The notes under the pieces: generated by a model
Databases searched by the model: none
What the model was told of the DNA's origin: nothing
Seen by the model: the letters and a program-made list of their open reading frames with translations, nothing else
Position numbers and translations under genes: made by a program
Part shown: in pieces, positions 36,865 to 45,709 of the stretch
Numbering within the stretch: the first letter of the stretch is position 1
How the letters are laid out: each line of letters starts with the position of its first letter
DNA from: JBKHYJ01 sp046565505
GTDB lineage: Bacteria > Acidobacteriota > Blastocatellia > UBA7656
DNA length: 64,000 nt
Assembly: GCA_046565505.1 (NCBI GenBank)
Contig: JBKHYJ010000022.1
Location: forward strand, 248,001-312,000
Direction: 5' to 3'

Positions 36865-38190
36865 ATGCGATTCTACGACCAACGCTTAGAGACGCTCGGC
36901 AGGGATCAACTGCGCGAATCACAGGACGAGCGGGTCCGCTCGCTCCTCCGCGAGGTTGCGGCGAATCAGTTCTATCAACAGAAAGCCGCCTCCGCAGGAG
37001 TGGACCTCAGGCGAATAGAACGTGCGGACGACCTCCGCCTCATGCCTTTCACGACCAAGGCGGAGCTTGTCGAAGAGCAGGCCACGAGCCCGCCGTTCGG
37101 CAGGCTGCTGACTTACCCGCTTTATCGCTACCGTTACTTTCATCAGACATCTGGGACGACCGGCCGCCCGCTCAAATTGCTCGACACGGAAGAGAGCTGG
37201 GACTGGTGGGCCCGGTGCTGGGGCTACGTCTATCGGGGCGCGGGCGTGACGGAGGAAGACGTGGTCTTCTGCGCCTTTTCTTTCGGCCCCTACATTAGCC
37301 ACTGGACGGCGATTTCGGGGGCATGGCATGCGGGCGCGCTTTGCATATCGGGCGGCGGGATGAGTTCCGAGCAGAGATTACAAACAATACTCGACAACCG
37401 CTGCACGGTTCTCGTATGCACCCCGACCTACGCGCTGCACCTGGCGGAGGTCGCGCGCCATCTGGGGGTCGACTTGCGCGATTCCGCCGTGCGGCTCGGC
37501 ATTCATGCGGGCGAGCCGGGCGCGAGTCTGCCCAACGTTAAGCGCGCGATCGAAAAAGCATGGGGGGCGACCTGCTTCGATCACGCGGGCGCGACCGAGG
37601 TGGGCGCGTGGGCTTTCGACTGCGAAGCGCAAACGGGGGCGATCCACCTGAACGAGGCGGAGTTCATATTTGAAGTGATAGACCCGCAGAGCGGCGCGGG
37701 GCTGGGCGAGAATCAGCGGGGCGAGCTTGTGATAACTAACCTGGGCCGCGCGGGGATGCCCGCGATCCGATACCGGACGGGGGACCTGGTCGAGATGACT
37801 TATGAAAGGTGCGCCTGCGGTCGCGGCTTTGCGCGCATCAAAGGCGGCGTGCTCGGCAGGGCCGACGATATGATGATAGTGCGCGGCGTCAATCTCTACC
37901 CGAGCGCCATCGATGATTTGATACGGGGGCTGCCGCAGGTCGTCGAGTACGAGGTGCGCGTTTGCAGAGTCCAGGGAATGGACGATCTGCTCGTCAAGAT
38001 CGAAGCCGCGGGGCCCGGGTCTTTTGAAGAAGTGTCGCGCTCGCTTTCACAGGCCTTCCGCCGCCAGTTCAACATTCGCGTGAGCGTGGAGGAAGCCGCG
38101 CCCGGCAGCCTCCCGCGGTACGAATTCAAAGCGCGGCGATTTAAGAGGGTGACGGGCGACGGGCAGCCGCCGATGGGGGCGAATGAATGA
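36865..38190 (+). CDS. Phenylacetate-CoA ligase-like adenylate-forming enzyme
   Basis: This 441-aa protein belongs to the PaaK family. The adenylate-forming P-loop-like motif is TSGTTGRP, a second motif is TDHAGATEVG-like (FDHAGATEVGAWA), then YRTGDLVE, and the C-domain is GRADDMMIVRGVNLYPSAI. It likely activates an aryl or small organic acid with ATP and CoA. The four-Cys/one-His site reported in some PaaK proteins is only partly represented (CACGRGF). It follows rsmE by four bases, so it is probably co-transcribed, although no phenylacetate-degradation genes surround it. Confidence 0.85.
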   Translation: MRFYDQRLETLGRDQLRESQDERVRSLLREVAANQFYQQKAASAGVDLRRIERADDLRLMPFTTKAELVEEQATSPPFGRLLTYPLYRYRYFHQTSGTTGRPLKLLDTEESWDWWARCWGYVYRGAGVTEEDVVFCAFSFGPYISHWTAISGAWHAGALCISGGGMSSEQRLQTILDNRCTVLVCTPTYALHLAEVARHLGVDLRDSAVRLGIHAGEPGASLPNVKRAIEKAWGATCFDHAGATEVGAWAFDCEAQTGAIHLNEAEFIFEVIDPQSGAGLGENQRGELVITNLGRAGMPAIRYRTGDLVEMTYERCACGRGFARIKGGVLGRADDMMIVRGVNLYPSAIDDLIRGLPQVVEYEVRVCRVQGMDDLLVKIEAAGPGSFEEVSRSLSQAFRRQFNIRVSVEEAAPGSLPRYEFKARRFKRVTGDGQPPMGANE

Positions 38191-38279
38191 CGGCCGCTTG
38201 TGAAAGTCAGGTCGGCGAATAATCCCGCCCTGTGAACCCCCGGCCTGCCGGTAGATCGTCTGCGAACCGCGCCAATTTA

Positions 38280-40832
38280 TTAAAGGTGTTCGAGGAAGTC
38301 TATGTACGATTCTCGCGGGTCGTGCTTCTTCGTAGGCTCGCGGCGCGCGGCCGTTGTTTGACTCACTTTGTCGCCCGCATGTGAAGCCATAGGGCGGGAA
38401 AGGTACTGGGACTGACCATTGTCTCCTTCGGCCTTGGAATCGCTCGCGCGCCGGTTCCGCTTGCTGTTGCCATTCGCAGGTTTGAAGGTCGTGGCGGCCG
38501 CCTCGTTCGCCTCTTCGAGGTCGGGGAAACTGCGCATCCATATGGAAGGCTCTTGCTGCATCTCTTCCGCCGCACGCTCGCGCAAGCGGGCCGCGAAGGC
38601 TCGCGCGCCGCTCGCGTCCGCGTTCGCCAAAAGTACAACCAGGTCATTGCGCGGATTCGTAGAGAGTAGGTCCGTATCGCGAACTAGCGTCCGCACAAGC
38701 TCGAAAAGCTTCAGCGCCACTTGCCCGCCCTTGGCCGTCATCGAGGGCAGCCTGCACCCGGCGACGGAGAACGCCGCGCCCCTTTCTATCGCGTCTTTGA
38801 CACGCCTCTCGACCTGGGCGGAGAACTCCTGGTAAGGGGTGAATTGATCGCCTTCCGAGCCTATCGACACGATCACAGGCTCTATGAGGCGGACGCAATC
38901 AGGCCCGCCCTGGTCCCCCTGCGGCGCGCGGTCGCCCGTTGACATTCGCGCGTTGATGATCCAGGAGCTGATGCCGCGATACCGGGCGATCAACTGGCGC
39001 GCCTTGTGGCGAAGCTCCTTAACGCTGAATGGCTTCGTGAGGTAATAATCGGCGCCCAGCTCGGCCGCCAGCAAACGGTCGCTCGCCCGCACGCGGGAGC
39101 CCGACACGATTATGATAGGCATGTTGAGGCTTAGGCGAATGTGCTCCAGGACCTTGAAGCCGTCAATGATCGGAAGGTCAACGTCGAGGACGACGAGGTC
39201 GGGCTTGAATGATATCAGCTTCGACAGCCCGCTCACGCCATCATGAACGACCTCGACCGTGTAATCCGTCAACGTCTGCGCCACGAGATCACAAGAGTTC
39301 GGGTCGTCGTCAATGATGAGCACCTTGAAGTCCCTCGGCTGAACGTTGGGCGCAACGTCAAGCCCGGACGCCTGCGCCGCCTGGCGTCCCGCGGATGGCG
39401 TATCGAACACCCAGGGTGACGCCAGCATCTCCGACTCGGGCGGGCGCAACAGCAACTCCACCGCGCGCGCGGCAATCGCCGAATCTATCTTCTGGTCGGA
39501 AGCGCGATTGCGCCTTCTCGCGGGCGGCGCGGTCCTGTCGTTGATGACCGGCCGCGACTCGGCGGCGCCCCCCGTCGCGGTCAAATCGCCGGCGGCCGGC
39601 CGGCCGGCGTCGGCCGACGCGGACCGCTCGACCTTGCCGGCGTGCGATTCCGGTGCTTCGTGGTAAGGCTCAAGCCGGCCGGCCGAGTCGGGGGCGGGCC
39701 GGGATGCGGCGGGCGACAACTCGTCAAACAAGTCAGAGAAAACATCCGTAGTCGTTTCGTCCAGATTGCCCTGCGCCGGGGCCGCCCCGGCGGAGCCTGG
39801 CTCTATACCCCGGCCCGAGGTCAAATTCATATGCCGCCTGCTCGCGCCATTCGACTCAACCGATTTATCGCTCGCGCCCCGCTCGACGGTTTGGGTGGAG
39901 CCCGGCGCGGCGTCCGCGACCTGAGCCGGCGGATCCGCCTTGGCCTCGTCTGCTGATCGTATTTTTGCAAGCGGTTCTAATATTTTGTCGAAATCGTAGC
40001 CGGCGAGCGGGCCTTTCGCGCCCGGCCCTTCGTCGGCGGCAGGCGCCGCGTCTGATTTAGCCGCGGGGCTTTCTTCCGCTTCCTTGTTCGCGGCCGTGCG
40101 TGCGGCGTCTGATGGCGGAGTCGCGCTGAACACAGAGAAAAAGTGTTCCGGCTGCTGCGCGCGCCCGAGCATGAAGACGCCGCGCGACGGGTCCACTTCG
40201 ATGGCCTGGTCTGGAATCGAGGGTGATTTCTCAAACGCCATGAATCGGGTGGCGCGCTCGACGTTTTCTTTCACTTCAAACCGGAATGACTCCCGCACGA
40301 GCGGCCTGAACGACCCGACGACTTCTTCCTTATCGCCGTTGGCTACCAGCACCACCGTGGCCCCGAACGAGTTCGCCCATTCGGCGAACTCGCGCACGCG
40401 AGGCTCAAGGTCGCCTGATTTGCCCACCACGAGGTTGGTGACGGGGTCGAATATAAGCCGCTCGGGCTTGGCCTCTCCGAGCAGCCATTCCAACTCGCGC
40501 AGCACGGGCGTAAGCTGTCGCAGCCCGGCGATCTGCTGAATTATGTCGTCCGAGTATTCGAGTATCACGAGCCGCCCGCTGTAGACATCCTCCAGGCAAT
40601 CGTAGCCGAGCCGCGCGAACCTCCGCACGGCGTCTTGCGGGGAGTAACGTATGACGAGCGCGCCATTCTCCCCGCGCTTCAATCCTTCTATCAGGAATTT
40701 TATCCCGAATAGTGACTTGCCCGAGGCCTCGCCGTGGACGAGATAGAGCCGGCCGATTTCGAGGCCGCCCAGGAGCTTGTCAACGGGTTCGATCCCGCTC
40801 GGTATTATATTTGGGGCTTTTACGTCCATCAT
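38280..40832 (-). CDS. KaiC-like ATPase / receiver / degenerate GGDEF regulator
   Basis: This 850-aa protein has a KaiC/RecA-like domain (about 1-230). Its Walker B Asp is D129 (RLIFDPVTNLV), but the P-loop reads HGEASGKS (33-40), one residue shorter than GxxxxGK[ST]. A disordered Ala/Pro/Ser-rich linker of about 270 residues follows. The receiver domain at 502-622 has its acidic pocket at D508-D510, phosphoacceptor D550 and K600. Residues about 650-790 resemble a GGDEF fold without the GGDEF residues, so no cyclase activity is expected. It probably works as a signalling scaffold or atypical ATPase. Confidence 0.82.
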   Translation of the reverse strand: MMDVKAPNIIPSGIEPVDKLLGGLEIGRLYLVHGEASGKSLFGIKFLIEGLKRGENGALVIRYSPQDAVRRFARLGYDCLEDVYSGRLVILEYSDDIIQQIAGLRQLTPVLRELEWLLGEAKPERLIFDPVTNLVVGKSGDLEPRVREFAEWANSFGATVVLVANGDKEEVVGSFRPLVRESFRFEVKENVERATRFMAFEKSPSIPDQAIEVDPSRGVFMLGRAQQPEHFFSVFSATPPSDAARTAANKEAEESPAAKSDAAPAADEGPGAKGPLAGYDFDKILEPLAKIRSADEAKADPPAQVADAAPGSTQTVERGASDKSVESNGASRRHMNLTSGRGIEPGSAGAAPAQGNLDETTTDVFSDLFDELSPAASRPAPDSAGRLEPYHEAPESHAGKVERSASADAGRPAAGDLTATGGAAESRPVINDRTAPPARRRNRASDQKIDSAIAARAVELLLRPPESEMLASPWVFDTPSAGRQAAQASGLDVAPNVQPRDFKVLIIDDDPNSCDLVAQTLTDYTVEVVHDGVSGLSKLISFKPDLVVLDVDLPIIDGFKVLEHIRLSLNMPIIIVSGSRVRASDRLLAAELGADYYLTKPFSVKELRHKARQLIARYRGISSWIINARMSTGDRAPQGDQGGPDCVRLIEPVIVSIGSEGDQFTPYQEFSAQVERRVKDAIERGAAFSVAGCRLPSMTAKGGQVALKLFELVRTLVRDTDLLSTNPRNDLVVLLANADASGARAFAARLRERAAEEMQQEPSIWMRSFPDLEEANEAAATTFKPANGNSKRNRRASDSKAEGDNGQSQYLSRPMASHAGDKVSQTTAARREPTKKHDPRESYIDFLEHL

Positions 40833-41047
40833 TTCACAGGCCGCTTGAGATAGATTACCATGCAGGAACTAATGAGAATAAGGTCGAAACCCACGGGGGT
40901 CAACAAAAAAGTATCCCGGCTAGGGCGAGTTCGCCTTCAGTAATTTATCGTTATACCTGGCCCGGGCGGCCCCCTCGCTGCCTAAGACTATTAAATGCGG
41001 AATGGCGAGAATATACCAGCCGTTGACCTGAATGGGCGGAGAGGTGT

Positions 41048-42544
41048 CTAAGCGCCGACCATCACCGCCGCGCGCCGCAGCCGCTCGACGGAACGCCCGC
41101 GCCCGAGCGTGACCATTATGTCGAACATCCCCGGCCCGACCGACTGGCCCGTGAGTGCCGTGCGCGCCGCGTTGATTAACAGCCCCGCTTTCACTCCCTG
41201 CTCCTCAGAATAGGCTCTGAGAGCCGATTCCGTGGTGTCGTGCGTAAAATCCCCGGCCCGTTCCAGGCGGGCCGCGAGGCCGGGCAGCAATTCTTTCAGC
41301 CGCAGGTCTTTAAGATTCTTCTTGACCGCGGCGGGGTCGTATTCAAATTCGTCCGAGAAGTACGGGCGGCCGACCGTGGCGAACTCCGTGGTGGTGCGGT
41401 AACGCGCCCTGAGCAGGTCTACGGTGCGTGCGAACCAGTCGCGCTCGTCGCCCGCATACCGCTCGGCCCACAGCCCCGCCTTCTTCAACTCCTCGGCCAC
41501 GAGCGGGGTCAGTTCGTCGAGCGGCATCGCCTTGATGTACTCGGCGTTCATCCAGAGCGCCTTCGGGTCGGTCCAGTCGCGCGGGTCGTTCTCGCTGAAG
41601 TTGAAGATGGCTGACGCCTTGTTGACGGCGTCGAGCGAGAAACGCTCTATCAGCTCCCGGCGCGGCATGATCTCCTGGTCCGCGCCCGGCGACCAGCCGA
41701 GCAGGGCGAGAAAATTGACCAGCGCGTCCGGCACGAATCCGCGGTCGCGGTAAGTCGTCACCGACACGACCTCGCCGTGCTTGCGCTTCGACAGCTTCTC
41801 TCTGCCCGGCGCCATTATGAGCGGCAGGTGGGCGAAGCGCGGGATGGGCGCCCCGAGCGCCTCGTAGATCAACACCTGCTTGTGAGTGTTCGTCAGGTGG
41901 TCCTGACCGCGAATCACATGGGTGATTCGCATGTTGATGTCGTCGACCACCACCGAAAGGTTGTATAGCGGGTGGCCGTCCGAGCGAATAAGCACGAGGT
42001 CCTCTATGTCCGCGTAGTCGCGCTCCTGCGGCCCATACACGACGTCGTCAAAGCGCGACGCGCCCTGCTCGGGCACTTTGAGGCGGATAGCGGCCGGCTC
42101 GCCCGATTCGAGGCGGCGCAGAGCCTCTTCGAGCGGGAGGTCGCGGTACGGGCTGCGCTCTTTGCCCGTCCGGGCCTGCTCGCGGGCGCGGTCAACTATC
42201 CTCTCCTTAACCGTGCGGTCGTCGGCCTGCCCCTTCGGCGTGAAGTCGTAGTAAGCCTTACCGTCTCTGACCAGCCGGGCCGCGGCCGCGCGGTGCTGCT
42301 CGTCGAATGATGATTGATAGAAAGGGCCCTCGTCGGCGTCCAACCCGATCCAATGCATGCCTTCGAGTATGCCGCGCACCATGGCTTCGGAGGACCGCTG
42401 AACGTCCGTGTCTTCGACGCGAAGGATAAACGTGCCGCCATGCTTGCGCGCGAAGAGCCAGTTGAACAGCGCCGTGCGCGCGCCTCCAAGGTGGAGGTAG
42501 CCTGTCGGCGAAGGTGCGAAGCGGACTCTCACATTTTCAGCCAT
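41048..42544 (-). CDS. gltX: Glutamyl-tRNA synthetase
   Basis: This 498-aa class I synthetase has the HIGH-type motif HLGGARTALFN (about 17-27) and the KMSKS-type loop KLSKRKHGEV (about 253-262). It activates glutamate and charges tRNA-Glu. In bacteria lacking GlnRS it may also charge tRNA-Gln, followed by amidation, but this cannot be judged here. The length is normal. The start is ATG with no strong ribosome-binding site. Confidence 0.96.
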   Translation of the reverse strand: MAENVRVRFAPSPTGYLHLGGARTALFNWLFARKHGGTFILRVEDTDVQRSSEAMVRGILEGMHWIGLDADEGPFYQSSFDEQHRAAAARLVRDGKAYYDFTPKGQADDRTVKERIVDRAREQARTGKERSPYRDLPLEEALRRLESGEPAAIRLKVPEQGASRFDDVVYGPQERDYADIEDLVLIRSDGHPLYNLSVVVDDINMRITHVIRGQDHLTNTHKQVLIYEALGAPIPRFAHLPLIMAPGREKLSKRKHGEVVSVTTYRDRGFVPDALVNFLALLGWSPGADQEIMPRRELIERFSLDAVNKASAIFNFSENDPRDWTDPKALWMNAEYIKAMPLDELTPLVAEELKKAGLWAERYAGDERDWFARTVDLLRARYRTTTEFATVGRPYFSDEFEYDPAAVKKNLKDLRLKELLPGLAARLERAGDFTHDTTESALRAYSEEQGVKAGLLINAARTALTGQSVGPGMFDIMVTLGRGRSVERLRRAAVMVGA

Positions 42545-42569
42545 AGCTTGAAATTATCGGCGACGGATG

Positions 42570-42599
42570 AAAAAAAAGGCAAGCTCGCGCGAGCTTGCC
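42570..42599 (-). terminator. Rho-independent terminator for the VIT-VWA gene
   Basis: A perfect 22-bp palindrome GGCAAGCTCGC/GCGAGCTTGCC (42578-42599) is followed on the minus strand by eight T (42570-42577). It lies 136 bases beyond the VIT-VWA stop codon and just ahead of the gltX start region. Confidence 0.85.
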
Positions 42600-42735
42600 C
42601 TGAGTGAATTATTTACCAGACTAACAAATGGGAACGACGAATCAGTGATGAAAGTTTAACAAGGATGAATTCCTAACGACGCGGCGAAGGCGGGCGCCGC
42701 GCCGGCCGCCGGCCCCCTCGGCGCGTCACGTCGCC

Positions 42736-45309
42736 TCAATTACCCGCCGCCGGCGCGACGTAGCGGACCGCGCCGAGTTCGGCCAGCGCCGCGAGATTTT
42801 CGACCGGGATGCGGCCTATGACCGCCTTCGCGACCTTCGGCTCAAGTACGACTTCAAACCCGAGCCGCATAAGCAGAAGAATGACCTCGGGTGATTTATC
42901 GGTGAGCCACACCTGGACCTCGGCCTTGCCCTGGCCAACAAACTTCGCGTCTGCGGCAGGGGCGTCCGCGTCGTCGGTCTTCGCGCGTTCGATGAAGGCG
43001 ACGATTGACGGGTGCAATTTTATGAGGAGCTGTTGGCGCCTCTTTTCTTCCGGCGAGGGCGGGTTCCCGGGGGCGGTGCGAGCAGCGCCGGGCGGCACCC
43101 CGGCCATGCCATACACGCCGGCCTGTGCCGGCCCCGTGCCCGCGGCGCTTCTGTCTTTGCCGGCCGCCCCCGTATCCGGCGCGGCCCGTGCGGGCGCGCC
43201 GGGGGATGGCGGGGGCGGGGCCGTCGCCGACACGCGAAAATTCATAAACACCATACTCGCCAGGCTATACTCTTGCATCACATTAGCGGAGATGCTCCTG
43301 TGGCTCATGCCTTCGGGCACCTCGACGGGCACCTCCACCCTGCGCGGCCCGCCGCCATCCGTCAGCGCCATCTCTTCTACGGCGACGAAAGTCGTGAACT
43401 GAGTCGTCAACCGGTAATCGAGCGCGAGCTGCGTTATAGCTTCGACGAGGTCCGGGCGGACGCTGCCTCGCTGAATCCCGTAATAGACCTGGCTCATCAA
43501 GTCGTCAATGCGGGTCCGCGCCCACAGCGTGGCGAGCACGTCGTGGCGCGGCTCATTTCCGGGGAGGGTGACGGGAATTTCTCGCGCCCAGTCGCGACCC
43601 GCCATCTTGCCTTTCAGCTTGACCACCCCGCTGCCGCCCCCGGCGTAACGGCCATACAAAACGACGGGCTTCGCCCCGAATAAGTCGGGCGCGGCCTTCG
43701 GGTAGATGTCGGCAACGGGCAACCCGCCCCAGTCTATCGAAATGTCCGTCAGGAGCGGGTTGCGCACGCGCTCGTAAAAGCGCTTCGCGGCGGCCGCCCC
43801 ATCGTCGTTAAGCCCGACGTATTCGACATCGCCGCGCCCCTCCTCGGCCATCTTGTCGAGCAAGAAACGGTTGACAGAACCGCCGATGCCGAACGAGAAG
43901 ACCCGCGCGTTCTGATGCTTTTGCACTTCGGAGATGATCTCCCTGTCGTTGCCGACCGCGCCGTCCGTCATGAAGCAGACGATGCGGATGTGATCCTTTG
44001 CGTCCGAAGGGTCGAGCGCCGCGCGAATGGCTTTCATCATCTCGGTCCCGCCGCTACCCTCGCGCGAAGCCATAAACTCTTGCGCCGCGAGCAGGTTTTC
44101 TTTAGTCGCGGGCACGGGCTCCGGGAAGAGTATCGATGTGTCGCCCGAGAAGGTTATCAGGTTGAAGGTGTCTTGCGGGTACAGCCCATCGAGGGCGAAC
44201 CTCATGGCCTCTTTCGCCTTCTCGATGGGGCGGCCGCTCATCGAGCCTGAGGTGTCGAGCACGAAGACTATCTCTTTAGGGGTTACGTCCTTAGCGTTCA
44301 CGCGCCCCGGCGGTTGAAGTATCATCATGAAGAACCCGCTCGTTAAATTGCCCCTGGGAGAGCGGTGGGCCAGCACGCCGTCTTCGACGCCGCGGCCCGA
44401 CACGTCGTAACGCAGTATGAAATCCTTGTTCGGAATCTCGGCCCTGTTCTTGAGCCGCGCGACCGCGCTGTGTGTCGTCGGCCGCTCCAGGTCGAGCTCG
44501 TGCGAGCTTGACCTGATCGCGTCGATCCTTACGCCCGCGTCGAGGGCGACCTCTATCGATATGTCGTGGCCTGCCCGCATGCCCCCGGGCATGACCGGAG
44601 GGCTTATGCGCGATCCATCGTTCACCTGCGGGGTGACGCGGGCCGTGCCCGCGCGAGCCGCGGCCGCATTCGCCTGCGGGCCGGCAGCCCCCGCCGCCTC
44701 GCCCCCGCCGGCGGCCGGCTGCGCCGGGATGTAGCGAGGCGCGACGACCATAGGGAAGACGAATTCATACGAGCCGTCCTCGTACTTCATGGTCGCCACG
44801 TAGCTGATCGTCACGGTGACCTTCTCGCCGGGCATGATGTTTGCGACCGACTGAGTAAATATGTTGGGCCGCTCTTGATTGAGCAGGGTGGCGATATTGC
44901 CCGCGTTGCGCGCGGCGTCGTAAATAAGTAGCGCCTCGTCGCGCCTTCTGACAGCTCCCCGGACGACGCGCTCTCCGACTCGCATGGTCATATCGTCCAC
45001 GGCGGCGTTTTGCGGAAGCGGAAAGGTGTAGACGGCTTCTATCTTGTCTTTGAATGGGTTCTCGAATTCTTGCGTCACTACAACGCGGGATAGGAATCCG
45101 CTGATCTCGGCCTTAACGTCCGTGTGCTTGAGCGGGCATTCGGCGGCAAGGGGGCCTCTTTCCGAGTTAGTGGCCCTGAGCGAGCCCTGAGCGCCCGACC
45201 CCGCCGCCGCGCCCGGCCCTGTGGCGTTAGCAACTTTTGCCAGAGTGACGTAGCTCTCAATTGAGAGCGTCGATAGGACCGCGAGAAGCATAAAGAGTCT
45301 GCGTCGCAT
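42736..45309 (-). CDS. VIT and von Willebrand factor A domain surface protein
   Basis: This 857-aa protein has a signal peptide (about 1-28) and a VIT domain (about 50-180). A VWA domain (about 340-520) carries the MIDAS motif DTSGSMSG. A C-terminal helical and Pro-rich region (about 700-850) follows. This is the inter-alpha-trypsin-inhibitor-heavy-chain-like bacterial architecture, usually at the cell surface. MIDAS binds divalent metal and mediates adhesion. No sortase gene or LPXTG tail is present, so anchoring is unclear. AAGGAGG lies immediately before the ATG. Confidence 0.9.
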   Translation of the reverse strand: MRRRLFMLLAVLSTLSIESYVTLAKVANATGPGAAAGSGAQGSLRATNSERGPLAAECPLKHTDVKAEISGFLSRVVVTQEFENPFKDKIEAVYTFPLPQNAAVDDMTMRVGERVVRGAVRRRDEALLIYDAARNAGNIATLLNQERPNIFTQSVANIMPGEKVTVTISYVATMKYEDGSYEFVFPMVVAPRYIPAQPAAGGGEAAGAAGPQANAAAARAGTARVTPQVNDGSRISPPVMPGGMRAGHDISIEVALDAGVRIDAIRSSSHELDLERPTTHSAVARLKNRAEIPNKDFILRYDVSGRGVEDGVLAHRSPRGNLTSGFFMMILQPPGRVNAKDVTPKEIVFVLDTSGSMSGRPIEKAKEAMRFALDGLYPQDTFNLITFSGDTSILFPEPVPATKENLLAAQEFMASREGSGGTEMMKAIRAALDPSDAKDHIRIVCFMTDGAVGNDREIISEVQKHQNARVFSFGIGGSVNRFLLDKMAEEGRGDVEYVGLNDDGAAAAKRFYERVRNPLLTDISIDWGGLPVADIYPKAAPDLFGAKPVVLYGRYAGGGSGVVKLKGKMAGRDWAREIPVTLPGNEPRHDVLATLWARTRIDDLMSQVYYGIQRGSVRPDLVEAITQLALDYRLTTQFTTFVAVEEMALTDGGGPRRVEVPVEVPEGMSHRSISANVMQEYSLASMVFMNFRVSATAPPPPSPGAPARAAPDTGAAGKDRSAAGTGPAQAGVYGMAGVPPGAARTAPGNPPSPEEKRRQQLLIKLHPSIVAFIERAKTDDADAPAADAKFVGQGKAEVQVWLTDKSPEVILLLMRLGFEVVLEPKVAKAVIGRIPVENLAALAELGAVRYVAPAAGN

Positions 45310-45709
45310 AGCGGACCTCCTTGGCCTGCTTTGGCCGTGATGGTCGAGAGGTTACCAATCGCGGATCGTGGATTCGTGAATAAAGCCCTGGCTCTTCGGT
45401 CCTAAATCCGCCTGCCGCAATCTGACGTCTTCGTCACCGCGAATCGCTTACGGATTGCCGGGTTGCGCATGTCACGAGTCGCCGCGGCTCATGCCTTCGG
45501 GCGGCGCTATTTACTTATACACCGGGGCCGCGCTTCGGTTCCAGAATCTTTATATTGTCAGGGCGCGAGGCGGTTCAGAGCTTGCGCGTCGGCGGGAGAA
45601 TGAGGCGCGCGAAAGCTCCGGGCATCCGAACGCCATAACGGCCTGAAAAGAAAAAGCGGCGGCGAGGTTCAAACCTCGCCGCCGCCCATCACTGAAGTGC
45701 CCTGCTTCC
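45310..45709. other. 400-base gap between VIT-VWA and the TonB receptor
   Basis: No gene is supportable. The right end holds the receptor's terminator (45646-45685). The remainder should contain the VIT-VWA promoter and leader, but I see no convincing -35/-10 pair. Confidence 0.45.
45646..45685 (-). terminator. Rho-independent terminator of the TonB receptor gene
   Basis: A 14-bp perfect stem with a two-base loop (45656-45685) is followed on the minus strand by TTTTTCTTTT. The stem begins 25 bases after the receptor stop codon, so it very likely ends that transcript. Confidence 0.9.
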
